This document shows positions 1 through 6,877 of a stretch of DNA of 7,612 nt, in pieces. Position 1 is the first letter of the stretch; the number at the start of each line of letters is the position of its first letter. Location of the stretch: assembly GCA_023425485.1 (NCBI GenBank), contig JAFACO010000459.1:1-7612 (forward strand). The letters run 5' to 3'. Source of the DNA: Bacillota bacterium (GTDB taxonomy: Bacteria > Bacillota > Clostridia > Lachnospirales > Lachnospiraceae). A model generated the notes under the pieces. That model worked only from the letters and a program-made list of their open reading frames with translations, did not search any database and was not told the origin of the DNA. The translations under genes and the position numbers were made by a program.

Positions 1-1061
1 CTCCAGGGCGAGTCTATGACCATATAAGGAAGGGAACATTAAATCTAAGTAAAATAAAATATTTGGTTATTGATGAAGCGGATCGAATGCTGGATATGGG
101 GTTTCTTGATCAAGTTGAAGTAATACTAAAGGAACTTCCGAAAGAACGGGTTACTTTTTTGTTTTCTGCAACTCTTCCAGAAGAGGTGAAAAGAATTGCT
201 TCAAGTTATATGCAAGCACCAATTCATATCGAGGTAAATGGAGAAGGAATAACCACTGCAGAAATAAAACATCTTCTTTATCAAACCCTGGAAGAAGAGA
301 AGCTATCTTTATTAAAAGACATAACCATTGTTGAAAATCCGGATAGTTGTATTATCTTTTGCAGAACCAAGGAACGAGTGGACGAGCTAAGCGGGAAATT
401 GGCGAAAAAGGGATATCGATGTGATAAAATACACGGGGGTATGGAGCAGGACGATAGATTAGCGGTTATGAAGCGCTTTAAAAAAGGACAGTTTTCCTAT
501 CTAATTGCCACAGATGTAGCTGCCAGGGGGATAGATATAGAAAATATCTCATTAGTTATCAACTACGATATTCCCTACGATAAAGCAGTGTATGTGCATC
601 GAACTGGGAGAACCGGACGCGCTGGACAAGCAGGGAAAGCAATTACGTTAATAACACCATCAGAAGATAGATATTTAGCTGAAATAGAAGAATTTATCGG
701 CTTTGAGATTACGAAAATGTCAAGCCCTTCAAAAGAAGAGGTAATGCTTAAAAAATACGCTTTTGAAGAAAAGATGAATGCTGCTCCAGAACTCAAAATA
801 TTGAAAAGTAGTCATTTAAACAAAGAAATTACAAAGCTTCGGTTTAACGGCGGAAAGAAAAAGAAACTTAGGGCAACCAATTTTGTTGGAGTTATTTCAA
901 ATATTAAAGGTGTCACAGCGGAGGATATTGGAATTATAACCATTCAAGAGACACTAACGTATGTCGAAATCTTAAATGGAAAAGGTCAGTTGGTCTACGA
1001 AACCATGAAAGATACCAAGATTGGCGATAGACAGCTTAAGGTAACTAAAGTAAATATTTAG
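1..1061 (+). CDS. dbpA: DbpA/YxiN-type DEAD-box ATP-dependent RNA helicase (5' end missing)
   Basis: This is an ATP-dependent RNA helicase of ribosome assembly. The reading frame is open from base 3 and gives 352 complete codons. Typical members have about 480 residues, so roughly the first 130, with the Q motif and Walker A, lie outside the window. Visible in order are: the PGR motif Ib at the edge; VIDEAD (motif II, bases 66-83); SAT (motif III); IIFCRTKERVD (motif IV); LIATDVAARGID (motif V); and HRTGRTGRAG (motif VI, about 597-626). The last 75 or so residues (about 830-1058) begin LRFNGGKKKKLRATNFVG and match the DbpA RNA-binding fold. In E. coli DbpA and B. subtilis YxiN that domain binds hairpin 92 of 23S rRNA, so a role in 50S subunit maturation is inferred. 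An internal TTG at 63 is not a start, because helicase motif Ib lies upstream in frame. The gene ends with TAG just before a hairpin region and converges on the rsmH-like gene. Confidence 0.93.
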   Translation, partial: PGRVYDHIRKGTLNLSKIKYLVIDEADRMLDMGFLDQVEVILKELPKERVTFLFSATLPEEVKRIASSYMQAPIHIEVNGEGITTAEIKHLLYQTLEEEKLSLLKDITIVENPDSCIIFCRTKERVDELSGKLAKKGYRCDKIHGGMEQDDRLAVMKRFKKGQFSYLIATDVAARGIDIENISLVINYDIPYDKAVYVHRTGRTGRAGQAGKAITLITPSEDRYLAEIEEFIGFEITKMSSPSKEEVMLKKYAFEEKMNAAPELKILKSSHLNKEITKLRFNGGKKKKLRATNFVGVISNIKGVTAEDIGIITIQETLTYVEILNGKGQLVYETMKDTKIGDRQLKVTKVNI

Positions 1062-1062
1062 T

Positions 1063-1088
1063 GAAGGGGCTGTTGCAACAGCCCCTTC
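1063..1088. repeat. perfect 26-bp palindrome after the helicase stop
   Basis: GAAGGGGCTGTTG at 1063-1075 is followed directly by its exact reverse complement at 1076-1088, so either strand can form a GC-rich hairpin. It begins one base after the helicase stop codon. Neither side has a good T-run (TCTCCT follows on +), so alone it is a poor intrinsic terminator. It may instead protect 3' ends, or help terminate together with the next hairpin. Confidence 0.7.
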
Positions 1089-1101
1089 TCCTACATTCAG
1101 G

Positions 1102-1139
1102 ACAAGATGAAACGACGTGCCATTTCATCTTGTTTATTT
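1102..1139 (+). terminator. Rho-independent terminator of the helicase gene
   Basis: ACAAGATGAAA (1102-1112) pairs with TTTCATCTTGT (1123-1133) across a 10-base loop, giving an 11-bp stem followed by the T-rich stretch TTTATTT on the + strand. The T-run is on the + side only, so it suits the helicase transcript. The same stem would be transcribed after rsmH from the other strand, but without a U-tract. Confidence 0.65.
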
Positions 1140-1144
1140 CGTCA

Positions 1145-2194
1145 TTAAGCTTTAATCGCCCAACGTAATTTTGCACACTTTGCACGGCTATTGGAATTAC
1201 ATTCTGCTGCAGATGGACGTATGGCTTCTGGAGCTATTTCTTTATAAATACCTTCGCGGTAAAAATGCTGAAAGGATTTCTTTACTAAGCGATCTTCACC
1301 AGAATGGAAGGTGAGAATAGCAACACGGCCTCCTGGTGCTAAGGTCGAAGGAATTTTCTCTAAGAGATTATATAGTACTTCCAATTCATTATTTACATCA
1401 ATTCGCAGAGCTTGAAAACAGCGTTGACAGGATTTCTTTATAGCTTCGGTTTTATTCGCCTCCGGCAGGAATTTCAGTGCGTCTTTTATCACTTGTTGGA
1501 GCTGAGTGGTGGTTGTAATATCTCTTCCCTTTTTGAATTCTAAAATGATAGCACGTGAGATTTCTTTGGCGTAGGGTTCATCCGAATTTTCTAGTAACAT
1601 TCCCTGTAATTCTTCCTGAGAGATAGTTTTCAAAAGTTCAGCTGCTGAAATACCCTTTTCCGGATTGAGCCTTAGGTCCAAGGGACCTTCGGTTTTAAAG
1701 GAAAAACCACGATCTGGATTGTCTATTTGCATGGAGGACACGCCCAGGTCTGCCAGAATAAAATTAAGAGGGCCAGATTCTACAGTAACCTGGTCAATTT
1801 CAGAAAAGTTCATATGCTTTATCGTTAATATTTCAGGGCCATAGCCCAGGTTTTGAAGGCGGTCTCTCGTGCGAGGCAATTCAATTGGATCGACATCTAA
1901 GGAATACAGATGTCCCTTAGCATCTAAAAGTTTCAGGATTTCTAAGGTATGCCCCCCATATCCCAAGGTTGCATCTAAACCGATTTGACCGGGTGAAATT
2001 TGTAAGATTTCTAATATTTCTTGAACACAAATAGAGCGATGCATACCAGCAGGGGTATTTCCTTTTTGGATTACCTTTGCCACTGCGTCCGCATATTTCT
2101 CTGGTTGTAATTCCTTATATTTTTCATTGAATTTCTTTGGGTGAGTACCTTTATATCGAACACGTCGTTGGTGTTTTTGTTCTTGATTATCCAT
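1145..2194 (-). CDS. rsmH: RsmH-family 16S rRNA (cytosine-N4)-methyltransferase, stand-alone paralog type
   Basis: SAM-dependent methyltransferase of the RsmH (MraW) family, which N4-methylates C1402 in the 16S rRNA decoding centre. The 349 residues carry the family hallmarks: DATLGYGGHT at 74-83 (SAM motif I), LDVDP at 99-103, ADLGVSS at 148-154, RGFSF and GPLDLRL at 162-176, ALRIDVNNEL at 262-271, TFHSGEDR at 295-302, and a C-terminal SRAKCAKLR. Usual RsmH has about 310 residues. Here a basic extension of roughly 45 residues (RRVRYKGTHPKKF and following) precedes the HRSICVQEILEIL segment that normally lies near the N-terminus. The start at 2194 is chosen because AAGGA sits 6 bases upstream and a promoter at 2238-2266 lies inside the longer open frame that reaches 2314. 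There is no mraZ, ftsL or pbp neighbour, so this is not the cell-division-cluster copy. The family is clear; methylation of C1402 itself by this paralog is assumed. Confidence 0.9.
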   Translation of the reverse strand: MDNQEQKHQRRVRYKGTHPKKFNEKYKELQPEKYADAVAKVIQKGNTPAGMHRSICVQEILEILQISPGQIGLDATLGYGGHTLEILKLLDAKGHLYSLDVDPIELPRTRDRLQNLGYGPEILTIKHMNFSEIDQVTVESGPLNFILADLGVSSMQIDNPDRGFSFKTEGPLDLRLNPEKGISAAELLKTISQEELQGMLLENSDEPYAKEISRAIILEFKKGRDITTTTQLQQVIKDALKFLPEANKTEAIKKSCQRCFQALRIDVNNELEVLYNLLEKIPSTLAPGGRVAILTFHSGEDRLVKKSFQHFYREGIYKEIAPEAIRPSAAECNSNSRAKCAKLRWAIKA

Positions 2195-2237
2195 AAGTTC
2201 CTTAACCTTTACAAATAAAATAACAGTTACAGGTGAT

Positions 2238-2266
2238 ATCATAGCAAATCCAAATTGTAAAAGCAA
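2238..2266 (-). promoter_or_regulatory. Promoter of the rsmH-like gene
   Basis: On the - strand, TTGCTT (2266-2261) and TATGAT (2243-2238) are separated by exactly 17 bases. Transcription would start near 2231, leaving a leader of about 37 bases before the ATG at 2194. Its position rules out the longer upstream start for the gene. Confidence 0.7.
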
Positions 2267-2321
2267 TTGATAGTTTAGGATAAGTTGGAGTGAAAGTATC
2301 AGCTTTACTGCCACTTTGTAC

Positions 2322-2350
2322 TTTGCAGGTTAAAAAAAGGGTAGTATAAT
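2322..2350 (+). promoter_or_regulatory. Promoter of the glycerophosphodiesterase gene cluster
   Basis: TTTGCA (2322-2327) and a consensus TATAAT (2345-2350) are separated by 17 bases, giving a predicted start near 2357 and a leader of about 62 bases. It is divergent from the rsmH promoter, with the two -35 boxes about 55 bases apart. The leader contains no clear operator. Confidence 0.7.
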
Positions 2351-2418
2351 AAAGGAAGATTGAGGAAATGAAAGAATTGCAAAGGATTATTTAAATATTT
2401 TCATGGAAAGGAAAGCAA

Positions 2419-3174
2419 ATGAAAAGAATATCTATATGGGCACACAGGGGAGCTTCCGGATATGCTCCTGAAAATACACTGGTAGCCTTTGAAAAGGCAA
2501 TAGAGCTAAAAGCAGATGGAATAGAATTAGATGTACAAATGACAAAAGATGGTGAACTTGTTATTATCCATGATGAGACCGTTGATCGTGTTAGTGACGG
2601 TAGAGGGTGGGTAAAAGATTTTACTTTTGAGGAGTTAAGAAGGTTGAATGTAAATAAAAAATTTCCAGAGTATGGTACCATAAAAATTCCTACACTGGAG
2701 GAAGTTTATCAACTGATGAAAAATTCTTCTTTAGTAATAAATGTGGAACTGAAAAATAGTGTTATATTTTATAAAGAATTAGAAGAAAAAGTCCTTGAAC
2801 TAACGAGTGAATTTGAGTTACAGGAACGAGTAATCTATTCCTCCTTCAATCATTATTCGGTAATGAAGTTAAAAAAGTTAGATTCATCCGTTAAGGTAGG
2901 CTTTTTATATGAGGACGGATATCTGAATATGCCAGAATATGCGATATCTTATGGAGTTGAAGCACTGCATCCCGCTCTTTATAATCTCCAGTATCCTAAT
3001 TTTATAGAAGAATGTAGTACTAAGAATATTAAGGTTCGTCCCTGGACAGCTAACGAGATAGATGAAATGAAGCTATTATGTGATTATGATGTAGATGCAA
3101 TTATTACAAATTATCCTGATAAAGGGCGTAAGGTTGTGGATGAATATGAAAGAAAAGTTATTAAAAGCAAGTGA
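2419..3174 (+). CDS. Cytoplasmic glycerophosphodiester phosphodiesterase (GDPD, UgpQ-like)
   Basis: Hydrolyses deacylated phospholipids (glycerophosphodiesters) to sn-glycerol 3-phosphate and an alcohol such as choline, ethanolamine or glycerol. The 251-residue protein is the usual length of compact bacterial GDPDs. It carries the full active-site set: HRG at 9-11, EN at 18-19, the metal ligands E36 and D38 (GIELDVQ), catalytic H51-D52 (IIHDETVDR), the NVELK strand with E110 and K112, and the late RPWTAN and ITNYPD motifs of the TIM barrel. There is no signal peptide, so it should act in the cytosol like UgpQ rather than like secreted GlpQ. The ATG at 2419 has AAAGGA 6 bases upstream. The 3' end overlaps the start of the next gene, a lipase/lysophospholipase-type hydrolase, which suggests translational coupling and consecutive steps in lipid breakdown. 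The head-group specificity cannot be read from the sequence. Confidence 0.93.
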   Translation: MKRISIWAHRGASGYAPENTLVAFEKAIELKADGIELDVQMTKDGELVIIHDETVDRVSDGRGWVKDFTFEELRRLNVNKKFPEYGTIKIPTLEEVYQLMKNSSLVINVELKNSVIFYKELEEKVLELTSEFELQERVIYSSFNHYSVMKLKKLDSSVKVGFLYEDGYLNMPEYAISYGVEALHPALYNLQYPNFIEECSTKNIKVRPWTANEIDEMKLLCDYDVDAIITNYPDKGRKVVDEYERKVIKSK

Positions 3175-4135
3175 AGATAAGATTTTTATAGGGGAAGAAG
3201 ACTATAAAGAGCAGATGCTATTGAAGGTTCGCCCCCTCTTGGAAGAAAATTGCGAGACTGGATATTTTGACAGCTTTGATGGCACAAAGATATATTATGA
3301 AGCCTATGTGCATCCACAGGAAAAAGCAACCATTGTTATGTCACATGGCTTTTGTGAATTTACAAAAAAATTTGAAGAAGTAATTTTTTATTTCTTTCAG
3401 GAGGGATATTCTGTATATATTCATGATCATCGTGGACATGGTTATTCCCAAAGAAATACGTTAGACAGATGTAAAGTACATCAACAATCCTACGACGAAT
3501 ATGTGCAGGACTTGCATATTCTTATTACTAAGATTGTACGAAAAGAACAAAAGGATAGAAAATTGGTGCTCTATGGACATTCCATGGGTGGAGCGATAGC
3601 AGCTTTATACTTGGAAGAGCATCCAGAGATTTTTAACTGTGCAATCTTATCTTCACCAATGTTAGAAATTGATTTTGGGAAAACGCCTCCAACCATTGCC
3701 TGGTGGGTGATGTTATTTAAAAAATTGACCCACACTGCGGAAGAATATGTTTCAGGACATGGACCCTTTGATGGTATCCCTCAATTTGAATCAGGCAGTT
3801 GCTTATCAAAAGCCAGATATGAGGATATCTTCTCCAAACGAGTACAGGATGAGAAGTACCAAACATATGGGGCATCCTGTGCGTGGACACTTGCAAGTAT
3901 AAGGGCTGTGCGTAAGATAAGAAAGCAGGCAAAGAATGTGAAAGTACCAGTTCTGCTTTTTCAAGCCGGTAAGGATACTACAGTAAAAGCAGGTGGACAG
4001 TTAGTCTTTGCTAAGAGGTCAAGAAATACTAGATTAGTGGTTATACCTGAATCTAAACATGAGATCTATAATGCAGATTTTAAAATTAGAGAAGAATATT
4101 ATGCTGAAATCTTTGCATTTTTGAAGAAAAATTAA
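3140..4135 (+). CDS. Alpha/beta hydrolase, monoacylglycerol lipase / lysophospholipase type (Hydrolase_4)
   Basis: Serine hydrolase of 331 residues with the alpha/beta fold, resembling PldB-type lysophospholipases and monoacylglycerol lipases. The oxyanion-hole HG is at 69-70 (IVMSHGFCEF), followed by the family's DHRGHGYS at 96-103. The nucleophile elbow GHSMGG is at 146-151, with S148. The acid is probably D279 (LLFQAGKDT) and the base H307 (PESKHEIYN). A variable cap region of about 100 residues separates nucleophile and acid. No signal peptide or membrane segment is seen. Of the possible starts, ATG 3140 is preferred because a weak AAGG lies 6 bases upstream; ATG 3146 is also possible. 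Either places the start inside the end of the glycerophosphodiesterase gene, an overlap of about 35 bases, so translation is probably coupled. It could strip the remaining acyl chain from lysophospholipids to supply GDPD. Acylglycerols or other esters are equally compatible substrates. Confidence 0.87.
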   Translation: MNMKEKLLKASEDKIFIGEEDYKEQMLLKVRPLLEENCETGYFDSFDGTKIYYEAYVHPQEKATIVMSHGFCEFTKKFEEVIFYFFQEGYSVYIHDHRGHGYSQRNTLDRCKVHQQSYDEYVQDLHILITKIVRKEQKDRKLVLYGHSMGGAIAALYLEEHPEIFNCAILSSPMLEIDFGKTPPTIAWWVMLFKKLTHTAEEYVSGHGPFDGIPQFESGSCLSKARYEDIFSKRVQDEKYQTYGASCAWTLASIRAVRKIRKQAKNVKVPVLLFQAGKDTTVKAGGQLVFAKRSRNTRLVVIPESKHEIYNADFKIREEYYAEIFAFLKKN

Positions 4136-4179
4136 AATTGATTTTACACAGTTTTTACCTGTTATATATTTCGTTATGA

Positions 4180-4185
4180 TATAAT
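4180..4185 (+). promoter_or_regulatory. Possible internal promoter (-10 box) before the MFS gene
   Basis: A consensus TATAAT lies in the 119-base gap between the hydrolase and the transporter. No convincing -35 is found 16-18 bases upstream; only T-rich sequence (TTTTTACC) is nearby. It may give the downstream pair its own promoter, but the missing -35 keeps this tentative. Confidence 0.35.
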
Positions 4186-4192
4186 GAAAGCG

Positions 4193-4225
4193 GAATGAGG
4201 TATTGCAAGCATATTCATTCTTTTA
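4193..4225 (+). terminator. Imperfect leader hairpin with short T-run (possible attenuator or weak terminator)
   Basis: GAATGA (4193-4198) pairs with TCATTC (4215-4220). The stem can be extended by a G-T pair and by TAT/ATA after one bulged G, closing a loop of about 7 bases, and CTTTTA follows. It starts about 8 bases after the TATAAT at 4180-4185, so it would sit at the very 5' end of a transcript from there. It could equally partly terminate read-through from the upstream pair. The stem is AT-rich and weak. Confidence 0.28.
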
Positions 4226-4254
4226 TAAAATTGAATACTATAGGGGGTTAATTT

Positions 4255-5505
4255 ATGAAGTTAAGCAAGGAAGAGAAGTCATGGGTATTAGTGGATTGTG
4301 GTAATTCAGCATACTCAATGGCTGTAACAACAGCATTATTGCCAATTATCTTTGGAATGTTTGATAATGTAAAAAACAGTATGGATCTTGGGTATTTTAA
4401 CTCAATTGCCAGTATATTTGTAGCTATATTAAGTCCTATCTTAGGTACAATAGCCGATTATAAAGATAAGAAAAAGCGTTTCTTTATGTTCTTTACTTTC
4501 TTAGGTGTATTTGCAACAGCAGCCCTTGCGTTTGTGCCTCCTTCCAGTGGACAGTGGCAGATATTAGTACTGTTTTTTGTACTGTCAGCCATAGGTTTTT
4601 CTGGAGCTAACATTTTCTATGATGCATTTATTGTTGATGTTACCAGTGATGAGAGAATGGACAAGGTGTCTTCCTTTGGTTTTGCCTTTGGTTATATCTC
4701 CAGTGTTATTCCTTTCGGAATAAGCTTGGCTTTAATCTTTTTTATGGGAATGGACAAGGCTATTGGTTATCAAATTGGATTTATTATTACAGCACTTTGG
4801 TGGGGACTATTAACTGTTCCAATGATAAAAAATGTAAAACAGAGACACTACATTGAACCAGAACCACGTCCTGTTGCTAACAGTTTTAAGAGACTTGGTG
4901 TTACTTTTAAAAATATCAGACAGCACAAAATAGTATTTGTCTTCTTATGCGCATACTTTTTTTATATTGATGGTGTGGATACCATAATAAAGATGGTAGT
5001 TCCGTATGCTACCTCAGTTTTAGGGGATGATGCACTGAATACCTTTACCCTGTTAGGGATTCTATTGATTATACAGATCATAGCCTTCCCATGTGCAATA
5101 CTCTATGGAACTCTTGCTAAGAAATACTCTGCAAGATTAATGATCATTGTTGGTATCTTTACTTATATCATTTCCTGTATCGCAGCATATTTCATATCTT
5201 CTGTGTGGCACATATTTATTCTTGGCGCATTAATTGGTTCCGCACAAGGAGGCATTCAAGCACTTAGCCGGTCCTATTATGCAAAGATTGTTCCCAAGGA
5301 AAATTCAAATGAGTTCTTTGGTTTTTATAATATTTTTGGTAAATTCTCTGCAATTATCGGTCCGGTAATTATGTCGCTTACTACCACAATTACGGGTAAT
5401 GCAAGGCTTAGTATATTTGGAATTATTCCATTATTCTTAATTGGCTTTATTGTTTTCTTAACGTTACCTAGAGAACAGAAGATAGGTGTTGAGATTTCTG
5501 AATAA
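4255..5505 (+). CDS. MFS transporter, UMF1 / Atg22-like family
   Basis: Integral membrane carrier of 416 residues with about 12 predicted helices, at roughly 18-36, 47-69, 76-94, 102-125, 140-165, 170-191, 225-250, 262-288, 293-314, 318-336, 354-378 and 385-404. The N-terminus SWVLVDCGNSAYSMAVTTAL matches the helix-1 signature of the UMF1/Atg22 branch (typically YDWANSAY). The loop after helix 2, GTIADYKDKKKR, is an MFS motif A variant, and QALSRSYYAKIVPKE after helix 10 is also typical of the branch. Yeast Atg22 exports vacuolar amino acids, but bacterial members have no settled substrate, so none is assigned. The ATG at 4255 follows AGGGGG at 7 bases. It is co-directional with lipid-degrading enzymes upstream and a phosphodiesterase 83 bases downstream with no terminator between, so the last two genes are probably co-transcribed. 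Uptake or export of a lipid head group or a phosphodiester product is a guess from context. Confidence 0.88.
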   Translation: MKLSKEEKSWVLVDCGNSAYSMAVTTALLPIIFGMFDNVKNSMDLGYFNSIASIFVAILSPILGTIADYKDKKKRFFMFFTFLGVFATAALAFVPPSSGQWQILVLFFVLSAIGFSGANIFYDAFIVDVTSDERMDKVSSFGFAFGYISSVIPFGISLALIFFMGMDKAIGYQIGFIITALWWGLLTVPMIKNVKQRHYIEPEPRPVANSFKRLGVTFKNIRQHKIVFVFLCAYFFYIDGVDTIIKMVVPYATSVLGDDALNTFTLLGILLIIQIIAFPCAILYGTLAKKYSARLMIIVGIFTYIISCIAAYFISSVWHIFILGALIGSAQGGIQALSRSYYAKIVPKENSNEFFGFYNIFGKFSAIIGPVIMSLTTTITGNARLSIFGIIPLFLIGFIVFLTLPREQKIGVEISE

Positions 5506-5573
5506 TTGAGCATGTGCTATTTTCAGTTCTGTAATAACTGTGAAGTTTGAGTACAAAAAATAATATACAAAGC

Positions 5574-5579
5574 AGGAGG
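5574..5579 (+). promoter_or_regulatory. Shine-Dalgarno site that fixes the start of the phosphodiesterase gene
   Basis: A perfect AGGAGG is followed 9 bases later by ATG 5589. The open frame continues upstream to a TTG at 5547, but that start would place the ribosome binding site inside the coding sequence and has no comparable site of its own. Confidence 0.8.
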
Positions 5580-5588
5580 AGGGATAGA

Positions 5589-6875
5589 ATGTCAAGAAGT
5601 GCAAAGCATGTTGTGGTAATCTCCTATGATGCTTTTTCCGAAGATAACTGGGAGAAGGCGAGTAAGCTGCCTCATCTTTCAGGGCTAATAAGAAGTGGAG
5701 CGTATACCAACAAATTAAAAAGTATCTATCCGACTCTCACCTATGTGGTACATTCCACGATGGTCACAGGGGTATATCCGGACAAACATGGAATTTATCA
5801 TAATAATCCTCTCCAACCCTTTATCAAGGAAAAGGATCAAAAGTGGTTCTGGTTTCGTAAAGATATTAAAGTGCCAACGATTTATGATGCAGTAAAGGAA
5901 CATGGGCTTAAAACAGCCGGATTTCTTTGGCCTGTAACGGGCAAGGCATCTATTCGATATAATATTCCGGAGATAAGAGCGATAAAAAATGAAAATCAGG
6001 CGATAAAAATATTAAAAAACGGAAGTCCACTCCTAAGCATTCGAATGGAGAAAAAATATGGTCATATCAGGAGAGGAATTGAACAGCCGTATCTTGATAA
6101 CTTTACTACCAAGTGTGCAACAGATACGATTAAGAGAAAGAAACCTAATCTATTGTTAATGCACCTGATCGACCTCGATGATGCTAAACATGAGAACGGA
6201 ATTGATAGTACAGAAGTAGAAAAGGTATTACTTCGAATGGATGAAAGACTTGGAGATATTATTGAAGCTACCAAGGCAGCGGGCACTTTCGAAGATACAG
6301 TTTTTATTGTGATAGGTGATCATGGGCAGATTAATATTAGATATAAAGTAAAATTGAATCAGTTATTCAAAGCAGAAGGTCTCATCTACGAAGTAGAAGG
6401 CCAAATGAAATGGAGAGCTTACATACAGAATGCAGGAGGTTCCGCATATCTGCATATTAAAGAGAATGATATTGAGGCAGAGCAAATTGCACTTAAAATT
6501 CTTAAGCAGGCGGTAGCTAATGAAAGTTACGGTATAGAGAAAATATATACCAGAGGGGAATTGGATAACCTTAAAGTAGAGCCATCTATTCCATACATGC
6601 TGGAAGCAAAGAAAGGATATTGTTTTGATGATGGCTTGGAGGGACCAGTTGTTTCAGAGTTAGATGTCCAAGGAGTAAAATATGCAACCCATGGCTTTTC
6701 ACCTGACAAACCAGACTATAGATGTAATTTGGTAATATCGGGTGCTGGAATAAAAAATGAATATGACTTAGGTGATGTTCAGATGGTGGATATAGCACCC
6801 ACTATCGCAGAAATTATGGGAATTGTATTCTATTCCTGTGACGGAATACCACGAAAAGATATTTTTCATAAATAA
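5589..6875 (+). CDS. NPP-type phosphodiesterase, alkaline phosphatase superfamily (Phosphodiest family)
   Basis: A 428-residue two-metal phosphodiesterase/nucleotide pyrophosphatase-like enzyme. All expected catalytic positions can be placed by comparison with characterised bacterial NPP: D14 (ISYDAF), nucleophile T51 in YPTLTYVVHSTMVTG with the following PDKHGIYHNN, D197 and H201 (LIDLDDAKHENG), D244-H245 (VIGDHGQ) and H368 (YATHGFSP). The C-terminal PTIAEIMGI segment is also typical of the superfamily. No signal peptide or membrane anchor is present: the N-terminus MSRSAKHVVVISYD runs straight into the first strand. It is therefore probably cytosolic, unlike the secreted or membrane-bound NPPs. 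The gene follows the MFS carrier by 83 bases and is closed by a strong terminator, so it ends the cluster. Substrates could be nucleotide diesters, glycerophospho-compounds or phosphonates. The neighbouring glycerophosphodiesterase favours lipid-derived diesters, which is an inference only. Confidence 0.88.
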   Translation: MSRSAKHVVVISYDAFSEDNWEKASKLPHLSGLIRSGAYTNKLKSIYPTLTYVVHSTMVTGVYPDKHGIYHNNPLQPFIKEKDQKWFWFRKDIKVPTIYDAVKEHGLKTAGFLWPVTGKASIRYNIPEIRAIKNENQAIKILKNGSPLLSIRMEKKYGHIRRGIEQPYLDNFTTKCATDTIKRKKPNLLLMHLIDLDDAKHENGIDSTEVEKVLLRMDERLGDIIEATKAAGTFEDTVFIVIGDHGQINIRYKVKLNQLFKAEGLIYEVEGQMKWRAYIQNAGGSAYLHIKENDIEAEQIALKILKQAVANESYGIEKIYTRGELDNLKVEPSIPYMLEAKKGYCFDDGLEGPVVSELDVQGVKYATHGFSPDKPDYRCNLVISGAGIKNEYDLGDVQMVDIAPTIAEIMGIVFYSCDGIPRKDIFHK

Positions 6876-6877
6876 CG

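Noticed and set aside
3095..3139. ATG at 3095 for the alpha/beta hydrolase
   Set aside because: It would overlap the glycerophosphodiesterase gene by 80 bases, adds 15 residues that are the out-of-frame reading of the conserved GDPD C-terminus, and has no RBS.
5547..5588. TTG start at 5547 for the NPP-type phosphodiesterase
   Set aside because: The perfect AGGAGG at 5574-5579 would be inside the coding sequence, and the extra 14 residues are translated RBS sequence; ATG 5589 fits.
5506..5588. CAGTT-N7-AACTG stem between the transporter and the NPP-type phosphodiesterase as a terminator
   Set aside because: The stem is only 5 bp and no T-run follows; the gap is short and the genes are probably co-transcribed.
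575..6798. Several short open frames antisense to the six protein genes
   Set aside because: They lie wholly inside well-supported genes, lack RBSs and resemble no known family; they are frame shadows.
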